A DNA stretch of 64,000 nt from Vespula vulgaris (lineage: Eukaryota; Arthropoda; Insecta; Hymenoptera; Vespidae). Each line of letters begins with the position of its first letter. Positions within the stretch are counted from its first letter, which is position 1. A program made the translations under genes and the position numbers. Location: positions 12,011,473 through 12,075,472 of the forward strand of contig NC_066588.1 in NCBI RefSeq assembly GCF_905475345.1, given 5' to 3'. Shown in pieces: positions 1 to 12,800 of this stretch. The notes beneath the pieces were generated by a model. That model was given only the letters and a program-made list of their open reading frames with translations, ran no database searches and was not told where the DNA came from.

Positions 1-2120
1 AGAATGAAATCTCTTTTTGTTTTCGTTTTCTCTCTCTCTCTCTCTCTCTTTATCTTTCTTTTTCTCATTATGATTCTCCATCATTTTCTTATGTTAATAA
101 TCTCTATTATTCCTGCTCAACGAGCTTCCATCCGCTTGTTAGGTGTGACCGATATCACATCACTTGCTTCGAAAATTACGATTGTTTTCTCGGACATATT
201 ATTTCTTTCTCTCCTTGATCTCTCTTATTTGACACAATTACTGAGAGACAGCATAGAAGTACCGATCCATTTCCTTTTTTCCAGTTCCGAGAATGCGGGT
301 TCTCTCTCTTTCTCTCTTCTTCTCTCCTTCTCTTACTTTCGATCGGTGAAATCTTTATACGATCCAATTATAAACTTTATTTGAAGTCACATGTAAACAT
401 ACTTTATATTATGGAAGCTTCGAAATTTCTCGCCACTTAATCTTGACATCGTTTTCACACGAAAGCTTCGAATTAATGATTATTAGAAGTGATACGCGTA
501 CTTTCGCGAAACAGTACATTCATATATAAGAAATCACATAAAGAAATAATAATTTTATAATAAATAAATATAAGAAAAAAAAAGGAATGAAAAATAGATT
601 CGATTGTTTCGAAAAGTCGATCGAATTTCGATTATTTTCTAAATATAAATAGTGTGAACGAACGCGAGAGAAACATTTTTAAGACGACTTTTTAAGTGAC
701 GTAGAAAATTAAGAAACACTTTTAATCGATCGTAAAGTTTTATTCTGATAAAATTGGATGCATCTATACAAGTATAGACAAAGACCTGTTTCCACGAATC
801 GGTTGAATGGTTTGTAATTGACAATACTGTCGCAGTTAATTAGAGGAATGCAAACAGACTTTATCACCGATCTCTGATAGTAGAAGTGCGTAACAGCACT
901 GAAGTGATTACGAGTCGCATTAACCTTCCACAATGGCCGCTTTAATGGTGTCACGGTCGATGTTTTGTCCGTCGCTTCGCATTGTTAGGAGCCGCCACTC
1001 GGGGTAAATGAGTTTGCTGGTACCGGAGACGGCAAGAGGATGTAGTAACTATCTATCGCCGGTACAACGAGAGAGTGGAGAGAGTCTATGAGCTGGATCG
1101 TTCTATAGTATTTGAGGAACGCTAGACAAGGAATTCATCTTCTAGGTACTTGCTATCGATCCGATAATTCGATAATTCAAACGTCGTTGATAAAGACTTT
1201 TTATTAGTTTTCTTCTTCTTCTTCTTTTTCTTCTTTCTCCAATTTTCTTCGTTCGATACTCACTTACAATTTAGATATTAAAGGGAAAATAAGGGAGATA
1301 TATTCGCGAGGGTCAGAAACGTTTGAAAAACGAACGTATCCTCGAGAATAAATACGTTCTCCTACTAAAAGCGTGGATTCCAATTTGCTAGAATGTTCGG
1401 AACACGTACGCCCAAGGGACTGTTATTTCTAATAGGAGATTTTCAAAAGTTGCACCCACAACCCTCCTCGTTAGGGAGGTCAGTAATTGCATGGTAGCAA
1501 CGTGCTAAGATGCCTGTTCTTTCTTTCTTTCTTTCTCTTTATTTTCTTAGGATCGACCAGACGTTTCCTGAGCCCAACGACGAAAGGACCGAGAGAAAGA
1601 GATTGAAGAAAAGAAAGAGACGAGACAGGAGGGAAGTTAACGGAGACGAGGGAAGAGAGTGCGAAGAGGGTGAGAACGTTATCACTAGAGATCACGCTAA
1701 TCTAATGCCTTCGTCGTCCTGTACGGACCCTCAGTCTGATCCAACCTGACTTTTTCTAACGATTCACTTCTTGCCCTCTTCTTTCTTCCTCTTTCTCCTC
1801 CTCCTCCTCCTCCTCCTCCACCTTCTTCTTCTTCTTCTTCTTCTTCTTCTTCTTCTTCTCCTTTACCTCCATCTACTCGTTTTTCTGCTCGTCTACGAGA
1901 GAATCATTGGCCTAGCACCAATCCGTGGCTACACAGAAGAGCCCATCCCCGTAATTATCCGATAAGCAAGAGAAAATGCTTAGTTATCCCTATGTCCGTT
2001 GAGATACATTCGGGACAATCTCCGTTCAATAACACCAGTTCGATGAGAGAAATGATAATTTGAATATATATTATGTATTTTATCAGCTACGATTTCCCAT
2101 CGCGTTAATTTATTATTAGA
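1..2120. other. No gene seen: AT-rich DNA with CT tracts
   Basis: Short pyrimidine tracts at 30..65 and 300..340. Around 880..1095 lies a GC-richer unique stretch (CACGGTCGATGTTTTGTCC and following) without an ORF or splice pattern I can support. The small ORFs near 1480..1965 are products of CTT/CTC and GA-rich sequence. Confidence 0.5.
1795..1859. repeat. CTC then CTT trinucleotide tracts
   Basis: About eight CTC repeats are followed by about twelve CTT repeats. They generate an apparent poly-leucine ORF that is not credible as a gene. Confidence 0.9.
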
Positions 2121-2950
2121 TTTCGATCGAAACAATATTAAATTTTAACGCGAGAATATTTTACATCGTTGTGTGTAACTTTAACGCGAATTTTGAATCG
2201 AATTGTCGTGAAATAAGACGTAGATCCTCGTTCAAGCAATTCTCCTAACTCGATCGTTAAGTTTCGAAGTTTGAAGTGACGTTTCTCGTGATAATGGACG
2301 AGTCGTTCGATTCGATCGGCGTTATCGAATCTGTCGATCATATTTTTCAGGTGGACATTTAAATTTCGATCGAAACAATATAAAATTCTAACGTGAGAAT
2401 ATTATACATCGTTGTATGTAACTTTAACTTTAAGTTTAAAGCGAATCGTCGCGAAATAAATCGTGATAACGGACGATCGGCGTTATCGAATCGGCCAGCC
2501 AGATTTTTCAAGTGGACATTTAAATTTCGATCGAAACAATATAAAATTCTAACGTGAGAATATTTTACATCGTTGTATGTAACTTTAACTTTAAGTTTAA
2601 AGCGAATCGTCGCGAAATAAATCGTGATAACGAACGATCGGCGTTATCGAATCGGCCAGCCAGATTTTTCAAGTGGACATTTAAATTTCGATCGAAACAA
2701 TAAAAAATTCTAACGTGAGAATATTTTACATCGTTGTATGTAACTTTAACTTTAAGTTCGAATCGAATCGTCACGAAATAAGTCGTGACTCTTCGCTCCA
2801 GCAATTCCTTTAACTCGATCGTTAAGCTTCGAAGTTCGAAGTGACGTTTCCCGTGATAACGGACGAGTCGTTCGATTCGAGCGGCGTTATCGAATCGACT
2901 GGCCGGATTTTCCAGGTGGACCGTTAAATTTCGCCGACAAAACAATAACG
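2121..2950. repeat. Tandem array with 243/161/161/243-bp spacing
   Basis: The anchor TTTCG(ATCGAAACAAT) occurs at 2121, 2364, 2525, 2686 and 2929. Spacings are exactly 243, 161, 161 and 243 bases. The two short units lack an internal segment of about 82 bases found in both long units (around 2218..2290 and 2785..2860). The two short units are almost identical to each other. Each unit carries the palindrome TTTCGATCGAAA. On the minus strand the long units read as an 81-codon repeat (RFDNADRIERLVHYHEKRHF and a related copy). Its origin is unknown: satellite, decayed mobile element or repeat-protein remnant. Confidence 0.8.
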
Positions 2951-5430
2951 AATCGTTCGCCCGAAGGATCGTCAAACAATAAATAATGTTTTTGCAATAA
3001 ATAATCGTATTACTCCGAGTACGCGTGGGGTTTGGCCAGTGCGTTACGCTACGTTCTCCCAATGAACCACCGACCCTGGAAGTCAGGGGTCATGTGCGTG
3101 CAGTTGCGATGTTATCGCGATAATCGACGTTCGATAATATCCTCCAATAAATTTGACGCGATAACCAAGAGGATTTATATTATTGGAATACCTCCGACCA
3201 TAAACGCCCATTAGGATGTGCTCCGGGACAATCCGTTTCGATTGAACCTTGATCGTCCGCGAATAAAACGATGTTGATCGCGATACCGTTACGACGGATT
3301 CCTTTAATCGTTATTTTCTTAATTATCTTTTCATCTTTCACTTTTTATTTATTTTTTTATCCCTCACCCCAACCCTCCACTCTTATCTCCCTTCTCCTAC
3401 TAAGTTTAATGGGAAACGATAATGAAAGTATTTTTTTTTTTTTTTAAATTTCTGTTAAACGTTTTATCGCAGGAACACTATTTTTTATTTTCTTCTCTTT
3501 GCTTTTCTTTCTTACTTGATTTTTTTTTTTTTTTTTTTTTCTTTAACGATCAATAAGAACGTAATTTATTCCTCCCTTCTTCGGCGATCTTTGCCTACTT
3601 TCTTTCTGCTCGTATGAAATTTAATGGGGAGAAATAACTTGGTAGCCGGTACGAAGGAGGAGCAATAGAATTTCTAGTTGTAAAAGTGATAATACCGTGG
3701 ACCGGCTGGGCAGAGTGTCTCTAGGATCCACGTACGATAGCTTAGCGACTACATCTACGCGTATAAATTTTATGAACTACCTTTATGATCGCATAAATGT
3801 TTTATGAACGTGAGAGTCTTTACAGTCTCCACTCGTATCGCTTCGACTACCGGCGATTCTCTTCCAAGTTCAAAGTTTACTCCGATCTTGGGAAATATCG
3901 AGTAGCATCGATGTAAATGATTGATATTTTAGAATTCGATTGTTTTAGACTTTGTCAAAGAATGACTCATTGATAGATTCCATTCTTTGTTTTTCTTTAT
4001 AGACTTATTTCCGAAGTATAGAATGAAAAGTTTTATTCACCGCAAGTATCCGTTGTTTCTTACAATCGATTTTTTTTTTTGCTTTCTATCTCCCCTTTCT
4101 TGCAGAATTCTGTTGATTTTTTTTTCTATCGCACCCTAAAATATCGTCGTCATTGGGCTTAATCGTGTAATAAAATGTTTTTCTCTCCCCTTGTTTGTCT
4201 AGCCGCCTCCCCGGCGCTTTCTCCTCCTTGCGAGAAACTTTGACCGAGGAAAAATAAATAAATTGTCATGGAACAATGCCAGATATCTTCCTTTTCTCTC
4301 TTCCCACTATTGTCTATAATTTCTTCGAAAGCATTCTCTACTTTTTTTTTCATCTCTCTTCGTTAAGTCCAGTCCGATTTATATTTGCAAATCATTGAAT
4401 AAAATAAAAATAGCGCTATTTCTATTCTTACTATGACTTTTATTTTTTTTTGGGGGGTGTTTTATAGGATATCTCGTAGCAAAGATATTTTTTCTAAAAA
4501 ATTCTTGATAAAGTAAATCAATTTAAATTTATTTGATAATCTCTAGTGTAGTCTGGTAAATAGAGATGTTGTATTCGTAACACTCTTCAGACTTACTAGG
4601 GCAAATAGTTTGTATAATGATAAGTGGTGAAATGGATAGGACAGTAAGTGTTTTCTAAGTGTTGTGTTGTCTAAGTGTTTCGTTTAACGAGTCAGGAATG
4701 TCTTGCAGATTTGCTGGGCAACGGAACAAGAGAGATTGCTCGGTCGAGTCCGTGAAAATCTTAGGAAATCTGATTTAAACATCAGGCAGGAAGACTGAAA
4801 TTGTTATTAACAATTTTCGATGAAATAGAAGCGTGAACTATAGTAAACGGAAGAGACACAGTGTATATAATTCAGCGACAACCAAAGGAGAATATGTAAC
4901 AGCTTGAATTTTTCCAACAGTAAGTTCGAAGATTTTAGCGACGATAATAAACCATATACGTGGACATGGCAAAATTTTACTCTTTATTTTAAAATTGAGG
5001 TACGATAAAGGAAGGTGTCGAGCCTGTTTAGGTGATCGATATGTAAGTACTTCCGATAGCTAGTCCCATGTAATCTTTGAACTATTCTTAGCTGTATCGT
5101 TTTATTCGATAATACAAATATTAAGAAAAAAATATCTAAACATTTTCTATTTCGAATAATAAATTAAATCGATTAATAATCGACTCTAAAATTCAAGTAG
5201 TACGAAATTAATAAGTAATTAGTATCGTTACGAACGTAGGATTTTATTTAATTCATCGATTCATTTTATCCATGATCCATCGATTTTAACATTCGCTGGA
5301 GAATAAGACTTCTCTTTCCCTCCTTCTTTAAAAATGCAAGAAGAGAAACAGTTATAAAGTACGATATCGTTCAAAGGAGCGGTGGAAAAGCGCATTTATG
5401 AGGCACTTACTGTTTTAACTTTTACGCGCT
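2951..5430. other. No gene seen: AT-rich unique sequence
   Basis: Contains several T homopolymers (3430, 3520, 4070, 4440) and a less AT-rich patch at 3640..3900. No ORF above about 65 codons has coding character. Confidence 0.5.
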
Positions 5431-6379
5431 CGTTAAACCAATGGCCGAGCTCGACTGGGCCGGGCACACCGCCGTGGCATACGCTTCTTCTCCTCCCACG
5501 CGTTTACTTGTAGCTTGTTACACAACGTGAAATCTCCTCGTTTACATGACTGGAGCACAAAAGAGAGAGAGAAAGAGAGAAAGAGAGAACTAGCGTCGAC
5601 GTACATACCAAGAACTCACGATTATACGACGCGAAGCAAGGCAACCGCGTTTTCTCGCTCGCTCGCAAGAAAATAAAATCTGCAACATCTGCCATATACA
5701 AGAGCCGTTCGAAGTTGCCATAACGGCAAGTGATTTTCCACCAACCACCATCACCATCGCCATCGCCACCAGCATCACCACCACCAGCACCAGCAGCAGC
5801 AGCAGTAGCAACAGCAAGTAGCAGCACCCCTTCCGTGCTCTCAAGATTTTCGATGCTATCGAGTCGCGCGTAGAGTTTCTCATTTGCGTTTCAAATTCTA
5901 ACGGCGCTTTCCCGCGGACTTAACTCGAGAAAACATTTTGCATGGGAGCGGTAACGGTGGACTTCCTATTCGGTATTAAGAAAGTGGAAGCTCGAAATTT
6001 ATTTTACGATCGAGAGTACGACCGCGTGCTGCTATCACCATCCCCTCCTCACTTCTTTTGTTCCCATCTACTCCTCGTCGAAGCTTGGAAGAGAATGAAG
6101 TTGAAAATTGACGGAGCTTTTAAGCGTGTTTATGGGAAATTGGGAGAGAAGAAAAAGTATAAAGTAACAGAAGACTTAGACCGGTAGGAAACAAAACTGA
6201 TATTATTCTGAAAATCGCAAAAGTCGTGAAATATAATCGGTGACGAGAGAAACCGCAGGTATTATCGAACAGGTTTAGATTCTACGCAACACGTGCGACA
6301 AATTCCAATCGGTCCCACGAATGTGCAAAAGTCGAATCAATTTCGATTGGTGAAAGAAGTGTGAGAATTCAGTATGATA

Positions 6380-6413
<34 letters not shown>

Positions 6414-6850
6414 GAGAGAAAGAGAGAGAAAGAGAGAGGTGGAGAGAGTGTATAAGAGATAGCCGAGGATCGACGGGATGCAGGATGCATCGAAACGAAA
6501 ATCGAGTCGATATCGTTTTGGATCATAGACCGATCGGCCTAGTTGAAACGAATCGGTCCAAGCCATGGAAAACAGTTGCAATTTATTCAATGCCGTATTG
6601 GGCGATCCGCAAGCCGAAAGCCGCACCACCGAATTGCACTCTATTGGGCCATAACAATTATTAGCATTGCAACGACGGAACATGGAAGTGGCACAATAAT
6701 ATGCATAGGGTGGGGCTTACACCATTTCCATTACATTAGCCCTCACAGAAGCGCTCGCGATCGTACCAAACGATCCGGAAATAAAGCGGAATTGCATATC
6801 GGAAACTTGCTTGTCTGGCTCATCGCCAACGCTAGAGCCTCCTAATTCTG
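5431..6850. other. GC-richer unique island, no gene established
   Basis: Two patches (5431..5900 and 6470..6850) are less AT-rich than their surroundings and lack simple repeats except an ACC/AGC-rich stretch at 5730..5830. ORFs of 80 to 107 codons occur on both strands but overlap each other and lack splice support. Conserved regulatory DNA is the likelier reading; a missed exon is possible. Confidence 0.35.
6383..6440. repeat. GA dinucleotide tract
   Basis: An interrupted (GA)n run next to a GC-richer unique segment. It yields ERERER/LSLSLS phantom ORFs on the two strands. Confidence 0.9.
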
Positions 6851-7548
6851 TCCCTTTTTCCGAAAAATCGACACTTTATTCGTGTCTCCTACCTCCAACC
6901 ACTTCTAAGTCTCGTCTGGCGTTAACCGTGCTACGGACCAATCTCGAATCAGCCAAGGTGCCTGTGTAAAGAGAGACGATATTCGGAGATAAAGGATAAA
7001 GGGTAACGAACGATTCTTCTACTGATGAATTCGTCGATTTATAAAAGGAACGAACTACTATTCCTATTTAAAATAAAACATATTTAAAACGTAGTATGAA
7101 TAAATAAAAACTTTCCCTTATACTACTGAGATGACGTAGAATATCTAAAAAAAAAAAAAAGGACGAAAAAAGAAACGAAAAACGAAAACGTGCGTATCGC
7201 GAGATATAAATCGTGAATAATAAAAATACATAGGGCGCGTGCGGTTCGATTTATTTTGTTCCAGATCGCTTTTCGATCGTTAACGAACAGTCGAATCGAT
7301 TATAACGAATCGACTGTTAATCTTAATTCGAGCATAGCTACGCGTCGCATGTGTACGCATCGTAGGAGCTACGACGCATGGCCACATCGCACGTCGAATC
7401 GCGCAATTAGAAATGGACAGACAAATCGCCTATCGCCGGTCGTACCATTGGCCCGGCGTAAACTGGTAATTAGCCGGGTACATTCGGTGAAAGCACTAAC
7501 ACGCTCCGTCACCGATTTAATTACTCTATAACTCTTGCCATCCAACCC

Positions 7549-7586
<38 letters not shown>

Positions 7587-10500
7587 ATCTACCTATCTAT
7601 CTCTCTCTCTAGTTTCAGGAATCAACAAGGCAGCTCCACGATATCATAAATTATTGCTAAATCGTCGAACGTCATTTAGACTTGCGTGTTCGTGCGCATG
7701 CGCATAACGCGAATGAGCCCTTTTGTGGGACGATTAACCGACTCGCTCTGTTAAGTCCGAAATACGTATCATTAATTTTCCTGTTTGAATTCCATTTAAT
7801 TTGTCTACCATTATTTTCTATTTATAAGCTCGAACACCTGTCCGTATGTTTCGTACGTTCGACGGAATGGAAATTCAATTTTTTTTTCAATTCTATTTCT
7901 TTTTTCTTTTTTTTTTTCTTTTTTTATACAAATATTTGGCACCGAAGTTATAAGGATTATATTATATTAATTCGTCGCGTCTGATTATGGCAGAGTTATG
8001 ATAACGTTGTCTAGTAATGGACATGGCCCAAACGTACGAGATCCTTTTCAAAGAAAATCCATTTGCTGCAGAAGCAGCCGAAACTGCTCTAAGTCGCGTT
8101 CAGGTTATACTCTAATAGCTGACCAGGCCAACTATCAGCGCTATTGCTTTTACTACCTTCATTCGCTGCCGTTGGCAACGGCCAATTATACCATCGACAG
8201 ATATCACTACGTGAAAAAGATTGCAATTGCTGATATACTTTTTAAGCAGAAGGCGTTTATAAGCTCTTCTTTACTCCTACTTATCCGAGAAACGCCATTA
8301 TCGAAATTCCTCGGTCTCTTTTGAGATATTTTTGAATTTTCTTACGATCGAGATCTTTTTTACGAGATTTTCTTGATAAAAATCAATACAAATTTTATTC
8401 TAATGATTTTAGACTCGCTATATGGAATGTTTAATTTTTAATGTCAAAGCTTATTGATTGGCTTGACAATGTTTTATAATTTTCTAAGCTTCATGTACTT
8501 TTTGAAAATGTGTATAGAACTAGCGTATTCCTTGTATTGATGGATGAAGCAAATAATTGTTAGAATAATAATAATGATAATAATATATAGATAATAATTT
8601 ATAGAATAATATAAGAATAAAATAAATATATTATATATAACAATAGGAATAAAGTAAAACACGTATATGAACACGTTAAAACATAGTGTCCCAAATGGAC
8701 CAGACGGTCCGATCCATATTTCAGTAACATATCGATGGGATCCCATAGAATAACTTTTTAACTTTCTTATTTTGTTTCTATTTTTTTCGTTGGAACTTTC
8801 ATGACGTAACCCGAAAAGTTTTACCGGTGTGAATCCCAAAAGCATACAAGGACTTTGAGAATCATTGTCTTAACGCATTGTATATAGATCACGAGACATT
8901 TCGTGTTTCATATTAACTAAGAATTTATTAATTATTTAGTAAGAAATCAATTTATATTTTATAGGCGTATAACAGAAAAACGAATCTTAATCGGCAATTT
9001 CTCGTTTTATCTATTCAATTTTCTCGCAACTATTTATCTAAATTATCTAACTATTGAAACAAATCTAAATCTATTTCCGTATATAATTAAATATCAATTA
9101 ATTGCGAATCCGAACGTAGAAATATAAAAACAAAACATTTAATCCATAACGCGTTACAATGCTTTTAACTTCAGTATTCACATTACAGTTACACCAGAAT
9201 ACATCAGAAAATATAGCGGATGAACAAACAATATTAAATCATATCGTATGAATAAGATATGATATCATATATCAAATAACAAATAAATTACTATATTAAA
9301 TACGTCACAGTTGCTATATAAAGTATTAAATATCTTTTACAAAATTCAAGTTGTCGGTTTTTATCGAATATCCATTGGATATCATGGAAGACCAATGGAC
9401 GATCGACGAAAACTAAACTAGGGAATCATGACTTAACTTTAACAAAATCAACGAGACCGTACATAGACGCGACCTTTTGTCAGAATTTCAAGTCAGTAGT
9501 TACTGTAATCTCCTTCCACGATGTCTACGGACCGCACTTAGTTTCTCGTTCCCACGATTCCTAAGTCCTTAATAGAATATCCGCGTATTCTCGTACGAGC
9601 CTTTCATGCGCGGCAAGGTATACACATACACATGTACATCCACATCTATATATACAGACGTACGTATATACATACATACATATGTATGTATTTGTTTCCT
9701 CCGAGTTTCAGAGAAAACTTTATTTTGAGAATCCGTAGGAACGTGCATCGTCGTCGTTACTATCGGCCATGCCATCTCCTTTGTCAAAATGGTGGTGTGA
9801 CGGTAGTTGGACAGGCCGGGGATAGAACGATGAAGTTCCGGCCATCGACGCCCACGTTAAATTTTGCTCGGCCAATCCGCGATTTCGAGGACCGTACGAA
9901 TATTCTGTAGCCTTGTTGTCCGCATCCATCGTCCGTCGTCCTCTGTTCCGCTTTTTCACTGAAACGTCGAGCTTCTCTGATCCGACTAATTTTGGACGTA
10001 ACTTCAAGCTTCCATTATACGCTAGCCTATCTCTCAACGATATCTCTACCTTTCTCTTATGGTATTTCTATCTCTCTCTTTCTCTCTCTTTCTCTTTCTA
10101 TCTTTCTCTCTTTCTCTTTTTCTCTCTTTCTCTCTTTTCATCATTATATATATATATATTCTTAATGTAATGTATTTCTTTTCATTTCATCACATATTTC
10201 ATTAAATTTTTTTTATTTTTGCAACAATGTTCGAACGATCTATTAGAGTGTAGTTATTTATTATTAGTTTTCGTAGAATTTTTATTAATTAGATTAGATA
10301 GAGTTTGATCTTCGAGTCTATCTCTTTCTCTTTCTTTTTCTTTCATTTCGATTGGTATTACATTGATTATACGCATAGACATGCGTAAAACCGATGTATA
10401 GGGGAGTATACATTGCGCTCTCACAGATATATATGTACACACATATATATAGTTATTATTTATATTTTTATGTATTTATTAGGTAGTCCATCTATTTCGG

Positions 10501-12381
10501 CAAAAATAAATGATATTAAAATAAAATATAATTTCTACCTAGACGCGTGATTATGACTACGTTGACTTTTTATCATTTTTATGCTCGAACAACGTACATA
10601 TATCGTCATGCCACCGCATAACAAACTGCAATGAAGCATTTCGTTAACGAACCGACATATGTTGTTAAATGTACGCAACGATGAATCCATTTTCCACGAG
10701 AGAGCAATCGAACCAATTTTCCGCAAGGGTTGCGAAGCGAATTCGTTTGGGAAAGTCAACGCGTGCATTATATTTCTCGTTTGGACACCTCCTAGTTATC
10801 GGAGAATCGACGTTTCTGAACGATACAACAAAGAGATCATTCTTCCATTCGTTCTTCCATGCTACTTAGGATTGGCTTGTTCTTTTTCGTGATAACCGAT
10901 AAGAAGAAATAACGCTCCCCAAAATCCTACTTACGGACCCTTCTACTTCTCTTTATCCAACGTATGATTTCTTTTCCGCATTATTGTCTCATCTGGTGAC
11001 TCGGTCAAAGGATAATCGTACTGTGAAAAAGGAAAAGAATCGATACACACATACATACATACTCACACACGCACCTTATGTTTATATATACATATAGGTG
11101 CTTATATGTGTGTGTGTTCTTATATATACGCGTATGTGAGTATCTATGTATATATAGTAGGTAAGTACATAGTACGGTCCATTCGGTTGGACGACAATCG
11201 GTCTGGACGATGCTTCGATTGTCTCCCTTCTTTTCGAGAATTAACGTCGATTTCACATATCCTGCAATCATCCTGTCGTTTCAAAGTACGAAAGAAAATG
11301 ATCGACGACCTTTCTTTGAGGAGATCGAAGATACGTAAGAAGTATCTACACGTTCGAAACTTTTCAACTCGAAAGACGAACCTACAAGAGGGTGAAAGCT
11401 ATAAAACATGTGACTGAGAACGATAATTTTTCTTGCAAAAATATCGATGTAGATAGAAATTGAGAAGAGGACGACAAGTAACAGATTAGAAGACAGAAAG
11501 AGAAAAAATGAGATTCGATAATCGATTACGAATTTTTCTTCGATAAAACTTCCTACAGATTTCGTCAACAATATTCTTTAATAAACGTTTCGCATACTTT
11601 AATAAACGTCTACAAATCCATGTTAAATTTAATGTTTGAAATAAAAGAAAATAACGACCCTGATTAATACAGTAGATACAAAAGTTACCGTATAAAAATT
11701 GTCACAGGACGTATATACGTGTTAAAAGATCGGACACGACTGTGTTATCAATGATTTTCAACTCCATAGACTCTCTTAACAGAACGGTCAATATCTTTCC
11801 AAGCGATTAAATCTGGATAAATTGTCATGAATGGACCGATCGAAAAAGTAGAGAATACTCGTTTCTATTCTAGCCCCGCTTATAACCCCATACCTCGATT
11901 ATCTCAAAAGAAAGGGGAATTATCGGGAGACTAGCTCCCGATGAAAAGTTCGCAGCACGCTACGAAACCTCTACTCGCATGGAATTTCATTCTTCTTTAT
12001 CTGTTCCCCGCTATCCCGTCGGTCTTTTTACAGCGTCAATCTTTTCCTTTTCATCTCGACGAAATGATCCGCCGGGAATTTTCTACTAAGTCCAGAGACA
12101 TCGAAGCACGACAATAGTCTCATGATAGCATTATCAGTAAAGGATTGGCGCGCGCGTGCGCGCGTGCTCAAAAGAGAGACAGAAAGAGAAAAAGAGAAAG
12201 AGATACGTATGTATGTGTGTATAAGCGTACACGTATACGTAGTAGTATTGAAAAGAGAGAGAAGAGTTGAAGGGAGACGGCGTCAGGAACGTATTTCGTA
12301 TTGTGCACGTCCCAAACCTGAAGCCCAAAATATCCACGAGAACATACGGATTCTCCTATACCCAAAGAGAGAAAAGGAGGC

Positions 12382-12382
<1 letters not shown>

Positions 12383-12442
<60 letters not shown>

Positions 12443-12616
12443 AGTGCACATATCCTACCGACGAGTCCACCAGCAACTCACCGTGTCACCAAAGCGTTAT
12501 TGTAACGACGTACGTATTGTTCTCTTAACTTCGCAACTGGATTCCCTCCGGTTACCCACGTACGCATCTATCCAACCTCCGTTTTTATCTCTGTTTCTCT
12601 CTTTCTTTCTTTTTCT

Positions 12617-12664
<48 letters not shown>

Positions 12665-12800
12665 GTCTCTCTTTCTTTCTCTCTCTTTGCCTCTTTCTTT
12701 CTTTCTCTGTCTGTCTCTGTCTGTCTGTCTATTTCTTCTATCTCTCTCTGTTTCGTCTGTCTCTCTATCTATCTCTCTGTCTTCTCCTCTTTTTCTTTCT
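12383..12800. repeat. GA tract followed by a long CT-rich tract
   Basis: (GA)n occupies 12383..12441 and a CT tract with CTGT and CTTT interruptions occupies about 12585..12800. The opposite-strand arrangement could let the two arms pair as a GA:CT hairpin across about 150 bases. Confidence 0.85.

Noticed and set aside
8474..8845. 123-codon minus ORF with a mixed N-terminal half
   Set aside because: The C-terminal half is AT-repeat translation and I found no recognisable protein or mobile-element motif in the rest.
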